A stretch of 64,000 bases of DNA, taken from NCBI GenBank assembly GCA_015075165.1, contig JABTUY010000001.1:248001-312000 (forward strand). Reading direction: 5' to 3'. How positions within the stretch are numbered: position 1 is the stretch's first letter; each line of letters starts with the position of its first letter. The notes under the pieces were generated by a model. It was not told the DNA's origin. It saw nothing but the letters and a program-made list of their open reading frames with translations, and ran no database searches. Positions 35,592 to 44,205 of this stretch are shown here, in pieces. The translations under genes and the position numbers were made by a program. This stretch comes from Ideonella sp. (GTDB lineage Bacteria; Pseudomonadota; Gammaproteobacteria; Burkholderiales; Burkholderiaceae_C).

Positions 35592-36749
35592 ATGCTGCGC
35601 GTGATCCTCGTCGCGACGATCATCGGAGTGCTGCTGGGCTGTGCCGGCCCGTTGCGCACGCCCGAGCCGCTGCCGGCCTCGCTGCTGCACGACGAATGGT
35701 TCGCGCCGCCGGCCTCGCTGCTCGGGCCGGCCGACGTCTTCGCACTCGACGATGCGATGCGTGCCTACCTGCAAGGGCGCAGCCGTGCGCTGCGGCACGC
35801 GGGGCTGGCGCGCGGGCTGGTCGATGCGCTGTACGAGCGGCGCGAACTGAAGCTCGACTACGACGCATCGCGGACCCGCACCGCGGCGCAGACCTTCGCC
35901 GCACGCGCCGGCAACTGCCTGTCACTGGTGGTGATGACCGCCGCGCTGGCCAAGGAGCTGGGCCTGCAGGTGGAATACAACAGCGCCTACACCGAGGAAA
36001 CCTGGTCGCGCAGCGGCGACCTGCTGCTGCGCAGCGGCCACATCAACATCACGATCGGCCCGCGCGCGGTCGATCGCGCGTTCGGCCGCGAGCAGCGCAC
36101 ACTGACGGTCGACTTCCTGCCGCCAGACGAACTGCGCGGGCTGCGCACGCGCTCGGTCGACGAGGCCACCGTGGTCGCGATGTTCATGAACAACCGCGCC
36201 GCCGAGGCGCTGGCGCGCGACGACGCCGATGCGGCCTACTGGTGGGCCCGCCAGGCGCTCGCGGCCGACGCGGGCTTCGTCGGCGCGCTGAACACGCTCG
36301 GCGTGGTCTACCAGCGCAGCGGCCATGTGGCGGCGGCCGAGCGGGTCTACCGCGAGACGCTGCAGCGCGCGCCGCAGCACACGCAGGCCTTGAGCAACCT
36401 GCTGCATCTGCTCGAGGCGCAGGGCCGCAGCGCCGAGGCACGCCCGCTGGCGCAGCGCCTGACCACGCTCGAGCCCGAGCCGCCGTACCACTGGTTCGTG
36501 CAGGGGCAGGCCGCGCTGCGCCGCGGCGATCTGCGCGCGGCACGCGCGTTCTTCGCGCGCGAGGTGGCGCGTGCCGACTACGCGGCCGAGTTCCATTTCT
36601 GGCTCGCGGTCGCGCAGTTCCAGCTCGGCGAGGTCGAAGCCGCACGCGAGCACCTGCAGCGCGCCCAGGCGCTGAGCACCTCGCGCGACGAACGCGATCT
36701 CTATGCGGCGAAGCTGGCGTGGCTCGACAGCCACCGCCGGCCGCAGTGA
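35592..36749 (+). CDS. TPR lipoprotein with transglutaminase-like domain
   Basis: A 385-residue lipoprotein: MLRVILVATIIGVLLGC is a type II signal with lipid-bearing Cys17. Residues 80-180 resemble a transglutaminase-like (papain-fold) domain, with a catalytic-type triad Cys109 (RAGNCLSLVVMTAALAKELG), His150 (SGHINITIG) and Asp174 (VDFLPP). Residues 200-380 are four or five TPR helices (ALNTLGVVYQRSGHVAAAER and so on). Such fusions are found in Burkholderiales; the substrate is not known. The ATG at 35592 follows the RBS formed by the repeat. Confidence 0.85.
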   Translation: MLRVILVATIIGVLLGCAGPLRTPEPLPASLLHDEWFAPPASLLGPADVFALDDAMRAYLQGRSRALRHAGLARGLVDALYERRELKLDYDASRTRTAAQTFAARAGNCLSLVVMTAALAKELGLQVEYNSAYTEETWSRSGDLLLRSGHINITIGPRAVDRAFGREQRTLTVDFLPPDELRGLRTRSVDEATVVAMFMNNRAAEALARDDADAAYWWARQALAADAGFVGALNTLGVVYQRSGHVAAAERVYRETLQRAPQHTQALSNLLHLLEAQGRSAEARPLAQRLTTLEPEPPYHWFVQGQAALRRGDLRAARAFFAREVARADYAAEFHFWLAVAQFQLGEVEAAREHLQRAQALSTSRDERDLYAAKLAWLDSHRRPQ

Positions 36750-36777
36750 CGACGCCCCGGCAGCAGCCGCCGCGGCG

Positions 36778-37251
36778 CTACGCGGCCACGTCGAGCGCGC
36801 GATCGAACGGCTGCCCGATCTTCAGCAATCCGCTGACGCGCAGCACCGGTTCGCCGTCGACACGCGCCACGCCCTGCGCGAACACCATCTTGCGCGTCAC
36901 GCGCAGCACCTCGGCGTCGCCCTGCACCCACGCGCCCAGCGGCACCGGTGCCAGGTAGTCGAGCTGCAGGCTGATGGTGGGCAGAAAGCGCCGGCCAATG
37001 TCGCTCTGGCGCTGCGTGCACACCGGCAGCAGCATGTCGGCGAAGCTGGCCAGCATGCCGCCGTGGCAGATGTTCAGCGGGTTGGTGTGCCGCTGCTGCA
37101 CGCGAAAGCCGAGTTGCACGCGGCCATCGACCACGCGCGCGTACAGCGGTCCGTTGGCCGCCATGTAGTGGCCACCGATCGGTAACACGGTGAAGCCTTG
37201 CGGAGCATCGGTCGGTTCGTCACTGCGCGACAGCGCCGCAGGGGTGCTCAT
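36778..37251 (-). CDS. PaaI-family hotdog thioesterase
   Basis: A 157-residue hotdog-fold acyl-CoA thioesterase. TNPLNICHGGMLASFADMLL (about residues 57-76) holds the HGG motif and the conserved catalytic acid (Asp of FADM). TISLQLDYLAPVPLGAWVQG and VFAQGVARVDGEPVLRVSGL form the strands. The PaaI family hydrolyses aryl- or hydroxyaryl-CoA esters. ATG at 37251 overlaps the TGA of the upstream transglutaminase gene (ATGA), so the two are coupled. Confidence 0.9.
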   Translation of the reverse strand: MSTPAALSRSDEPTDAPQGFTVLPIGGHYMAANGPLYARVVDGRVQLGFRVQQRHTNPLNICHGGMLASFADMLLPVCTQRQSDIGRRFLPTISLQLDYLAPVPLGAWVQGDAEVLRVTRKMVFAQGVARVDGEPVLRVSGLLKIGQPFDRALDVAA

Positions 37252-37943
37252 CGCGTCTCGCGCTCCACCTCGGCGAGGAAGTCGGCGTTGGCCATCTCGG
37301 CACCCGGTTCGATCCAGTGCGGATAGTGGCGCTCGAAGTCGGCGACCATCGCCGGCAGCGGCATGTCGTCGAAGCTGCCGCGCTGGTGCACGTACTCCAT
37401 GTGCCGATTCCCGCTGCGATCGTACGGGTGGTAGATGGAATCGGCGTGGCCGTCGAACGTCAGCGGCAGCAGGCCGAAGCGCTCGCACAGCTCGCGATTG
37501 AACGCCGGCGTCGCCTTGCGCCACGCGCCGTCGATCCACAACTCGGTGTAGCCGTGCCACATGTAGAGGTCGCTGCCCAGCACGCGGCGCATGCGCTCGG
37601 TGCTCAGGTGGTTGCGCACGTCGGCGTAGCCCACGCGCGCAGGGATGCCGACCGCACGTGCCGCCGCCGCCAGCAGCGCGGCCTTCGGCACGCACCAGCC
37701 GTAGCCCCTGTCGATCACCGTGCTGGCGCGCATGCCCTGCGGCGAGATGTCGATGCGGTACGGGTCGTAGCGGAAGCCGTCGCGTACCGCGTCGTGCAGC
37801 GCCACCGCGCGCGCGCGATCGCTGGCGCCCAGGCCGTGCCGGCGCGCGAACGCGATCACCGCGGGGTGCTCGGCGTCGATCAGGGCCGTGCTGGCCAACG
37901 TGGCCGGCGTCGGCGCATCGGGCATCTCTTGGGTCGCGGACAT
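37248..37943 (-). CDS. transglutaminase-like domain protein
   Basis: A 231-residue cytoplasmic protein of the transglutaminase-like superfamily. The triad-like residues are Cys84 (YGWCVPKAALLAAAARAVGI), His130 (YMWHGYTELWIDG) and Asn149 (TPAFN) where an Asp is often seen. VRDGFRYDPYRID precedes the cysteine, as in bacterial members with likely protease or amidase activity. Substrate is unknown. It is the first gene of a two-gene operon with the thioesterase. Confidence 0.88.
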   Translation of the reverse strand: MSATQEMPDAPTPATLASTALIDAEHPAVIAFARRHGLGASDRARAVALHDAVRDGFRYDPYRIDISPQGMRASTVIDRGYGWCVPKAALLAAAARAVGIPARVGYADVRNHLSTERMRRVLGSDLYMWHGYTELWIDGAWRKATPAFNRELCERFGLLPLTFDGHADSIYHPYDRSGNRHMEYVHQRGSFDDMPLPAMVADFERHYPHWIEPGAEMANADFLAEVERETR

Positions 37944-38074
37944 GCAGCCTCCAGTCGTTCGGACTGTGAGGCTACACCGGCCACGGCGCTGTCAACTGGG
38001 CGTCAGGACCGTGACATGACCGGCGTCATGGGCTGCGTGGCGATCGGCGCAAACCTGCACGCGGGAACACCGTC

Positions 38075-39832
38075 TCAGGTTTCGCTGCGGCCGCGGGTCA
38101 GCGCGGCGAAGGCGCAGCCCAGTGCCAGCAGGCAGCCGAGCCAACCCGACACCACCTGTAGCGAGGCGACGCCGCGCGTCACCCAGCCCCACGCACCAGG
38201 CACCGCACGCTCGCCGGCTGCAGCCCACAGTTTGCGTTGCTGCAAGTCCAGGAGCGGCACCTGATGTTCGAGCGAGTAGGCCAGCGCATTGAAGGCGGTG
38301 TATTCCGCCGGCAGCGCGGTGCAGCGGGTCCAGTCCACTGCATCGCCCGGGTGCAACGCGCGGCACGCCTGCAGCCGGGCATCGGTGCCCAGCCACGGCG
38401 CAGCGGGTGCGATCGCGCCACGCGTCGCGGCGGCCTCGTAGGTGGCGGCGCAGGCCAGCCACAGCGCGCCCATCACCAGTGCCAGCCGCCACGGACGGTG
38501 CCCGTAGCCGGCCAGCAACCCGAACGCGCGATGCGCCAGCCGCGGCAGCCAGCGCAGCGCGCGCGGCAGGTGCGCGCCGACGCGTCCGACACGGCGCAGT
38601 TGCGCCTCGCGTGCCACCGCGACATCGCGCGCGGCCCCCGACAGCCCCATGCGCTGGAACACGCGGATCAATTGCTGCCACGGCTGGGCGCGGAAGTCGC
38701 GCCCCATGTGGGCCGGCTCCTGGCGCGACAGCCATTCGATGCGATAGCCCGACGACGCCGGCGCCGCCGCGGCCAGTTGCCGATAGGCGAAGCCGTCGAG
38801 CACGAGGCCGTCGCCCCAGGTGGTGGAATCGTCGAACAGCGAACCGACACTGGCGTCGGCCAGCGTGGCACGCGTCAGCGGCTGGCGCAGCCGCGCCAGC
38901 ACCAACGTGCCGCCGACGCGTGCGCGGTCGAGCGCGAACGCCACCGCGCCGCGCCAACCCATGTCGCCGAAAGCATCGAACGCGGCCTGCGAGCAATCGA
39001 GGTCGCCATCGATCTGCGCGCGGCGCAGGCGCACGGCACCGGCAGCCGAGAAGCCGCGATCGAGCACCACGTTGCCGGCCACGCGGGCGAGGTCGAGATT
39101 CAACGCATCGCCGCGCTCGCCGCTGCCGTTGACGTGCCCGCTCAGGCGTGCCGCGCTGGCGCGCACGTCGCCCACCACGCGCACGCCGACCAGGCGCACA
39201 TCGCCGTCGGCCTCGAAGCCATCGGTCAGCAGCGCATCGCCGGCCACGCTGGCACCATCGGCCACCAGGCGGCGCTGCACCTGCATGTCGGCGCGATCGC
39301 CGGGGCCGCGCAGTTGCAGACGGCCGAGGTTCAAGTTGCGGCCGATCGTCGCGCGCGCCAGTCGCACGTCGAGCCGCACCGTGCAACCGGCGTTCAGCGC
39401 GACGTCACCGGCGACGGTGCAGTCCTCGGCGCGCAGCGCGGGCAGCAGGCAGCCCGGCAGGCTGAGGCTGCCGCCGATGCGCGCGCCATCGAGGCGCAAC
39501 GTCGAATCGAACACGCAGCGGAAGAACCACAGGCTCTCGGGCACGACGGCACCGCGCAGATCGACCGGCCCCTCGATCCAGGCGCCCACCAGTTGCACGC
39601 GATGCGGCAGTTCGGGGCGGCCGCTCGCCGAGCGTGCAAGGTGCGCAATCAGTTCACCGCGCACGACGATGCCGGTCGACGGCATCAGCGGACGACGCAG
39701 GCCGACGCGCGCAAGGTCGTCCTCTACGAAGGCGCGCACCAGGGTCTGCTCGGCCGGCCGCAACGGCAGGAAGGCCGAGAGGTCGATCGGGTCGACGCTG
39801 GAGGCGGGATCGGCGCTGCCGGGGCTGGACAT
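38075..39832 (-). CDS. predicted beta-helix membrane protein of unknown function
   Basis: A 585-residue protein. Residues 60-330 are a string of short hydrophobic strands with regular turns (LVGAWIEGPVDLRGAVVPES, ARIGGSLSLPGCLL, LVGVRVVGDVRASAARLSG, ARVAGNVVLDRGFSAAGAVR), the pattern of a right-handed beta-helix, resembling pentapeptide-repeat or bactofilin-like folds. Two transmembrane helices follow near 455-475 and 560-578. A periplasmic stretch with two cysteines (LQACRALHPG, WTRCTALPAEY) lies between them. No catalytic motif is visible. Some databases label relatives membrane-associated oxidoreductases, which I cannot support from sequence. ATG at 39832 is chosen as the first in a homologous context. 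Confidence 0.72.
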   Translation of the reverse strand: MSSPGSADPASSVDPIDLSAFLPLRPAEQTLVRAFVEDDLARVGLRRPLMPSTGIVVRGELIAHLARSASGRPELPHRVQLVGAWIEGPVDLRGAVVPESLWFFRCVFDSTLRLDGARIGGSLSLPGCLLPALRAEDCTVAGDVALNAGCTVRLDVRLARATIGRNLNLGRLQLRGPGDRADMQVQRRLVADGASVAGDALLTDGFEADGDVRLVGVRVVGDVRASAARLSGHVNGSGERGDALNLDLARVAGNVVLDRGFSAAGAVRLRRAQIDGDLDCSQAAFDAFGDMGWRGAVAFALDRARVGGTLVLARLRQPLTRATLADASVGSLFDDSTTWGDGLVLDGFAYRQLAAAAPASSGYRIEWLSRQEPAHMGRDFRAQPWQQLIRVFQRMGLSGAARDVAVAREAQLRRVGRVGAHLPRALRWLPRLAHRAFGLLAGYGHRPWRLALVMGALWLACAATYEAAATRGAIAPAAPWLGTDARLQACRALHPGDAVDWTRCTALPAEYTAFNALAYSLEHQVPLLDLQQRKLWAAAGERAVPGAWGWVTRGVASLQVVSGWLGCLLALGCAFAALTRGRSET

Positions 39833-40267
39833 GCGGACGCGCTGAGCAGCGCGAGAGCGGTGGTGGCGAGATTGACGGCACCGGCCGCCGCGCGCCATCC
39901 CCGGAGCACGTGAGCGTTGTCGCAGGCCACGCGATTCCCGCCCGCCACCGGCCCCTCGATCGCGGGAGCCGGCCGGAAAATCGCAACGCCGCGCGACGTG
40001 GCATGGCGTGCGCCCGCGGCCGAACGATCGATGCTGCCGGTGCGCGAAGGACGCTCGATCGACAGGTTTGTTGCCGTGGCCCATCCCCCGCAGGCCTGCA
40101 GCCACCCAACCCACGCCCTATCGGCCAGCGCCATTGATCATGCCCCGCCGCGAGACTTCGGCACGCCGCGCGTCGGCTCGGCCTGCGCCCGATACCCGGT
40201 CGGTACCTCGGCGCCCCGGTGCGTTTCCTAGGGTGTAGACCCGAAAATGGCCGCCGATGTTTCGCGA

Positions 40268-40273
40268 TATAGT
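40268..40273 (+). promoter_or_regulatory. candidate -10 box for the tonB-exbBD operon
   Basis: TATAGT, about 105 bp before the GTG of tonB, is a close match to TATAAT in a GC-rich area. No good -35 is visible 16-18 bp upstream, where AAATGG/AATGGC occurs. A Fur box is not apparent. Confidence 0.35.
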
Positions 40274-40337
40274 CCGCGCCTTTGCGACGAGGACTGTCGC
40301 GCGCTGCCCACGAGGCGGCGATTGGGGGAGACGAAAG

Positions 40338-40361
40338 CGCCTGCGCAACCCGTCGCAGGCG
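40338..40361 (+). promoter_or_regulatory. leader hairpin upstream of tonB
   Basis: CGCCTGCG and CGCAGGCG form a perfect 8-bp stem around an 8-base loop (CAACCCGT), ending 15 bp before the GTG start and just before the ribosome-binding site. It is too far from a T-run to be a terminator. It could affect translation or mRNA stability. Confidence 0.4.
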
Positions 40362-40376
40362 TTCCGAGGGCCGCGA

Positions 40377-41054
40377 GTGAACTACGCCGAGCAGCAGCGC
40401 AACCCGACCAAGCACATGGTCGGCCTCGGCATTGTCATCGTGATGCACATCATTCTCGGTTGGGCGTTGCTCAACGGGTTGGCGCGTCGCGTGGTCGAGG
40501 TGGTGAAGGGTCCGATCGAAACCAAGATCATCGAAGAGGTCAAGCCGCCTCCGCCGCCACCACCCGAGAACCTGCCACCACCGCCGAAGCTGCCCCCACC
40601 CCCACCGGCGTTCGTGCCGCCGCCCGAGATCAAGATCGAAACGCCACCGCCGCCGGCGCCGACGATCACCGTGCAGACTACGCCGCCGCCGCCCGCGCCA
40701 CCGGTCACGATCGCACCGCCGCCCGCGCCCGAGCCAGCCTCGGCGCCGCCGGCACCGGCACGCGTGGCGCCGCAGGTCAACTTCAACACCGATTGCGAGA
40801 AGCCCGCCTACCCGCCGGCCGCCGCGCGCGCCGAAGCCACCGGTGTCGTGCGCATCAAGGTCACGGTGGGCGTCGACGGCAGAGCCACCGCCACCGAGGT
40901 CATCAAGAGCTCTGGTCCGTCGCGCGAGCACAAGCTGCTCGACCGTGCCGCGGCCAACGCGATCCGCGAGACCTGCAAGTTCAAGCCCGGTACCGTCGAC
41001 GGCAAGCCGCAGACGTTGACCACGTTCGTCGAATACGCCTGGAAGCTCGAGTAG
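40377..41054 (+). CDS. tonB: energy transducer TonB
   Basis: A 225-residue inner-membrane protein that passes proton-motive force to outer-membrane receptors. One N-terminal helix (HMVGLGIVIVMHIILGWALL, about residues 13-32) is followed by a periplasmic proline-rich span of about 80 residues (PPPPPPPENLPPPPKLPPPP) and the C-terminal TonB domain, with CEKPAYPPAAARAEATGVVR and VIKSSGPSREHKLLDRAAAN. GTG at 40377 follows AGGG. It heads the tonB-exbB-exbD-exbD-TPR operon. Confidence 0.94.
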   Translation: MNYAEQQRNPTKHMVGLGIVIVMHIILGWALLNGLARRVVEVVKGPIETKIIEEVKPPPPPPPENLPPPPKLPPPPPAFVPPPEIKIETPPPPAPTITVQTTPPPPAPPVTIAPPPAPEPASAPPAPARVAPQVNFNTDCEKPAYPPAAARAEATGVVRIKVTVGVDGRATATEVIKSSGPSREHKLLDRAAANAIRETCKFKPGTVDGKPQTLTTFVEYAWKLE

Positions 41055-41134
41055 CCCCCATCAACAACCATGCCGCGTGGTGCCGGGCCGGATCGGCTGC
41101 ACCCGCACGGCTCCTGCCCCGTGTTGGAGGAAAC

Positions 41135-41977
41135 ATGCTGATCAAGAACCTGGTACGCGCCCCTGTGCTGGCCGCGTTGCTCGTGCTGTCGGCGGGCGTG
41201 CTGCCGCTGCCGGCCTCGGCCCAGCCGGCCTCGGCCCCGGAGGCCGCGTCGGCCGCCGCGCCTGCACCGGCTGCCGCGCCGGCGCCGGTGATCACGGCAC
41301 CCACGGTGTCGAAGGAGACCATCGACAACCCGTACGGCCTCGAGGCGCTGTGGAAGCAAGGCGACTTCGTCGCTCGCGGCACGCTCGTCATCATGATCAT
41401 CATGAGCATGGGCAGCTGGTACATCATCTTCACCAAGCTGTTCGAGCAGCGCAAACTGCTGAAGAGCGCGCGCGCCGCGGCCGAGAGTTTCTGGACCTCG
41501 GGCTCGGTGAAGAAGGGCCTGGAGACGCTCGACGAAGGCAGCGCGTTCCGCTTCATCGCCGAGCAGGGCATCAAGGCCGACGCGCATCACGAAGGCAGCC
41601 TGGTCGAGCAGATCGATCGCCACACCTGGATCACGATGAGCGTGCAGCGCGCGGTCGACAACATCGCCAGCCGGCTGCAGGACGGCCTCGCCTTCCTGGC
41701 CACCGTCGGCTCCACGGCGCCGTTCGTCGGCCTGTTCGGCACCGTCTGGGGCATCTACCACGCGCTGACCGCGATCGGCATCGCCGGCCAGGCGTCGATC
41801 GACAAGGTGGCCGGCCCGGTCGGCGAGGCGCTGATCATGACCGCGTTCGGCCTCGCGGTCGCCGTGCCGGCGGTGATGGGCTACAACTGGCTGATCCGTC
41901 GCAACAAGATGGTGATGGAGCGCGTGCGCGCGTTCTCGGGCGACCTGCACAACGTGCTGCTGTCCGGCAAGCGCTGA
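41135..41977 (+). CDS. exbB: ExbB/TolQ/MotA family proton channel protein
   Basis: Pentameric stator subunit of the Ton complex, 280 residues. It has an extra signal-like N-terminus (APVLAALLVLSAGVLPLPAS) and an Ala/Pro-rich periplasmic stretch before the first core helix (LVIMIIMSMGSWYIIFTKLF). The two signature helices follow: LAFLATVGSTAPFVGLFGTV and GEALIMTAFGLAVAVPAVMG, with the conserved Gly/Thr face. The extended N-terminal form is known in ExbB of this kind. ATG at 41135 follows TTGGAGGAA. Confidence 0.94.
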   Translation: MLIKNLVRAPVLAALLVLSAGVLPLPASAQPASAPEAASAAAPAPAAAPAPVITAPTVSKETIDNPYGLEALWKQGDFVARGTLVIMIIMSMGSWYIIFTKLFEQRKLLKSARAAAESFWTSGSVKKGLETLDEGSAFRFIAEQGIKADAHHEGSLVEQIDRHTWITMSVQRAVDNIASRLQDGLAFLATVGSTAPFVGLFGTVWGIYHALTAIGIAGQASIDKVAGPVGEALIMTAFGLAVAVPAVMGYNWLIRRNKMVMERVRAFSGDLHNVLLSGKR

Positions 41978-42015
41978 CGCGGTTGCTGTCGCGGGCACGG
42001 TAGAGGAGTCTTGCC

Positions 42016-42447
42016 ATGGCCATGGCCGTTGGGTCGCCGGACGACGATGACGAAGACCAGATGAACTCCACCATCAACACCACGCCGCTGGTCGACGTGA
42101 TGCTGGTGCTGCTGATCATCTTCCTGATCACGATTCCCGTCGTCACGCAGTCGATCCAGCTCAAGCTGCCCGAAGAACGCAACGTGCCGACGCAGACCAA
42201 GCCCGAGAACATCCTGCTGGCGGTCAGCAAGGACGGCGACATGTACTGGAACACGCGCCGCATCCCCGACATCGAGACGCTGGTGGCCGAGCTGAAGAAA
42301 GAGGCCGTCAAGGAACCGCAGCCCGAGGTGCACATTCGCGGCGACCAGGACGCGCGCTACGAGAGCGTCGGCCGCATCGTGGTGGCCTGCCAGCGCGCCG
42401 GCATCGCCAAGGTGGGGTTCATCACCGAACCGCCGCCCAACCAGTAG
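42016..42447 (+). CDS. exbD: ExbD/TolR family protein, first copy
   Basis: A 143-residue single-span protein. The helix INTTPLVDVMLVLLIIFLIT holds the essential Asp of the proton path (Asp in TPLVDVMLVLL), and the periplasmic domain begins QSIQLKLPEERNVP. It pairs with ExbB. It differs from the second ExbD in its acidic cytoplasmic N-terminus (PDDDDEDQ) and its periplasmic domain. Confidence 0.94.
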   Translation: MAMAVGSPDDDDEDQMNSTINTTPLVDVMLVLLIIFLITIPVVTQSIQLKLPEERNVPTQTKPENILLAVSKDGDMYWNTRRIPDIETLVAELKKEAVKEPQPEVHIRGDQDARYESVGRIVVACQRAGIAKVGFITEPPPNQ

Positions 42448-42471
42448 GCAGCACTTCGCAGGAGCATCACG

Positions 42472-42891
42472 ATGGCGATGCAGGTCGGTGAGCAGAGCTC
42501 CGACGACGTGATGATCGACATCAACACCACGCCGTTGATCGACGTGATGCTGGTGCTGATCATCATGCTGATCATCACGATCCCGATCCAGACCCACGCG
42601 GTCAAGATGAACATGCCGATCGCGCCCAGCGCGGCGCCGCCGAAGCCGCCCGAGATCGTGCGCATCGACATCGACTTCGACGGCACCATCGGCTGGAACG
42701 GCGTGATCGTGCAGAAGCAGGAGCTGATCGACCGCCTGGCCCAGGTGGCGCAGCAGCCCGACCAGCCCGAGGTGCACCTGCGGCCGAACAAGCTCGTCAC
42801 CTACAAGGTGGTGGCGATGGTGATGGCCAACGCGCAGCGTCTGGGCGTCACCAAGATCGGCCTGATCGGCAACGAGCAGTTCCTGAATTGA
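42472..42891 (+). CDS. exbD: ExbD/TolR family protein, second copy
   Basis: A 139-residue homologue of the preceding gene, 24 bp downstream. The helix DINTTPLIDVMLVLIIMLII has the same key Asp. The periplasmic part differs clearly (KMNMPIAPSAAPPKPPEIVRIDID), so it is an old duplication, not a recent one. Two ExbD genes beside one TonB and ExbB are known in Xanthomonas and some Burkholderiales, where the second is needed only for certain receptors. Confidence 0.93.
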   Translation: MAMQVGEQSSDDVMIDINTTPLIDVMLVLIIMLIITIPIQTHAVKMNMPIAPSAAPPKPPEIVRIDIDFDGTIGWNGVIVQKQELIDRLAQVAQQPDQPEVHLRPNKLVTYKVVAMVMANAQRLGVTKIGLIGNEQFLN

Positions 42892-42962
42892 TCCAACCCC
42901 GAGCGCCTGCAGCGGCGAGGAGCCCTGAACTTGTCGCGGCCAAACGCATCGGAGCAGTGACG

Positions 42963-44177
42963 ATGAAGACCTTGCGTTCGCACCTTGCCATGCTGCTGGC
43001 GTGCTGTGCCCTCGCGGCGGCTCATGCGCAGAGCGTGCGCCCCGAAGTCGGCAAGCCGCTGCAGCAGGCGAGTGATCTGCTGCGCGCCGGCAAGGCGCGT
43101 GAGGCATTGGCCAAGGTGCATGAGGCCGAGTCGGCCAGCGGCAAGACGGCCGCCGAGCAGTTGCTGATCGACCGCATGAAGGGTGCCGCCGCACAGCGCG
43201 CCGGCGACAACGCGACCGCGATCCGCGCTTTCGAGGCGGCGTTCGCCTCCGGCAAACTCAGCGCTGCCGAGCAAGGCCAGGTGGCCGAGTCGCTGGCGTT
43301 CGCGTACTCGCAGCAAAAGGACTGGGCGCGCACCAACCAGTGGATCCAGCGTGCCCAAGCGGCCGGCAGCAACAACGCGCAACTGCGCCAGTTGCAGGCC
43401 TACGTGCAGAGCCAGAGCGGCGACTACGCCGCGGTGGCGCGTGAAGCGCAGGCCGCGATCGCCGCCGCCGAGGCCGCCGGCCGCAAGCCCGACGAGGGTG
43501 ACCTGCTGCGGTTGGCCGATGCGCAGCAGCGCTCGGGCAGCCACTCGGCCCACACGGCCACGCTCGACAAGCTGCTGATGTACTACCCGAAGAAGGAGTA
43601 CTGGAACATCCTGCTCGGCCGACTGCGCGGCAAGAGCGGCTTCTCCGATCGCTTCGCGCTCGACCTGTTCCGCCTGCGCCTGGCCACCGGCAACCTCACG
43701 AAGACCGACGACTTCATGGAAATGGCGCAGCTGTCGCTGCAGGCCGGCTACCCGGCCGAAGGCAAGGCCGTGGTCGACAAGGGCTTCGCCAGCGGGGCGC
43801 TCGGCACCGGCCCCGAGGCCGAACGCCACAAGCGCCTGCGCGATCTGGCCATCAAGCAAGAGGCCGCGGGCAAGGCCGAGATCGCGCGACAGGAGCAGGA
43901 GGCGCTGGCAGCGAAGGACGGCAACGGCCTCGTCCACGTCGGCTATGCCTACGTCACGATGGGCCAGGTCGACAAGGGCATCACGCTGATCCAGCAAGGC
44001 ATCGCCAAGGGCGGCCTGAAACGGCCCGAAGACGCCAAACTGCACCTCGGCATGGCGCTGCTGGCGTCGGGCAAGAACAAGGCTCGCGCGGTGCAGACGC
44101 TGCGCAGCGTGCAAGGCGCCGACGGTGCAGCCGACCTCGGCCGGCTGTGGGCGGTGCAGGCCAATCAAGCGACTTGA
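42963..44177 (+). CDS. exported TPR-repeat protein of the Ton operon
   Basis: A 404-residue periplasmic protein with signal peptide MKTLRSHLAMLLACCALAAA ending AHA. The mature part is helical repeats of TPR type (KPLQQASDLLRAGKAREALAKV, IRAFEAAFASGKLSAAEQGQ, VGYAYVTMGQVDKGITLIQQ), about 10 units. It follows exbD by 71 bp in the same direction, which suggests a role with the Ton complex, perhaps linking it to peptidoglycan or receptors (inference). No catalytic motif. Confidence 0.85.
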   Translation: MKTLRSHLAMLLACCALAAAHAQSVRPEVGKPLQQASDLLRAGKAREALAKVHEAESASGKTAAEQLLIDRMKGAAAQRAGDNATAIRAFEAAFASGKLSAAEQGQVAESLAFAYSQQKDWARTNQWIQRAQAAGSNNAQLRQLQAYVQSQSGDYAAVAREAQAAIAAAEAAGRKPDEGDLLRLADAQQRSGSHSAHTATLDKLLMYYPKKEYWNILLGRLRGKSGFSDRFALDLFRLRLATGNLTKTDDFMEMAQLSLQAGYPAEGKAVVDKGFASGALGTGPEAERHKRLRDLAIKQEAAGKAEIARQEQEALAAKDGNGLVHVGYAYVTMGQVDKGITLIQQGIAKGGLKRPEDAKLHLGMALLASGKNKARAVQTLRSVQGADGAADLGRLWAVQANQAT

Positions 44178-44205
44178 AGCGGCGCCGCGAGCGACCCCGG
44201 CGACC

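Larger units (their letters stand above)
39833..40376. other. 544-bp intergenic region before tonB
   Basis: I find no convincing gene. Plus-strand frames here lack homology and carry shadow-type composition. Contents: a TATAGT -10 candidate at 40268-40273, an 8-bp-stem hairpin at 40338-40361 and the AGGG ribosome-binding site for tonB. The rest shows no repeat or operator that I can name. Confidence 0.5.

Noticed and set aside
39917-40231. Plus-strand 104-residue frame in the region before tonB
   Set aside because: Composition is typical of a shadow frame, it has no ribosome-binding site and no recognisable motif.
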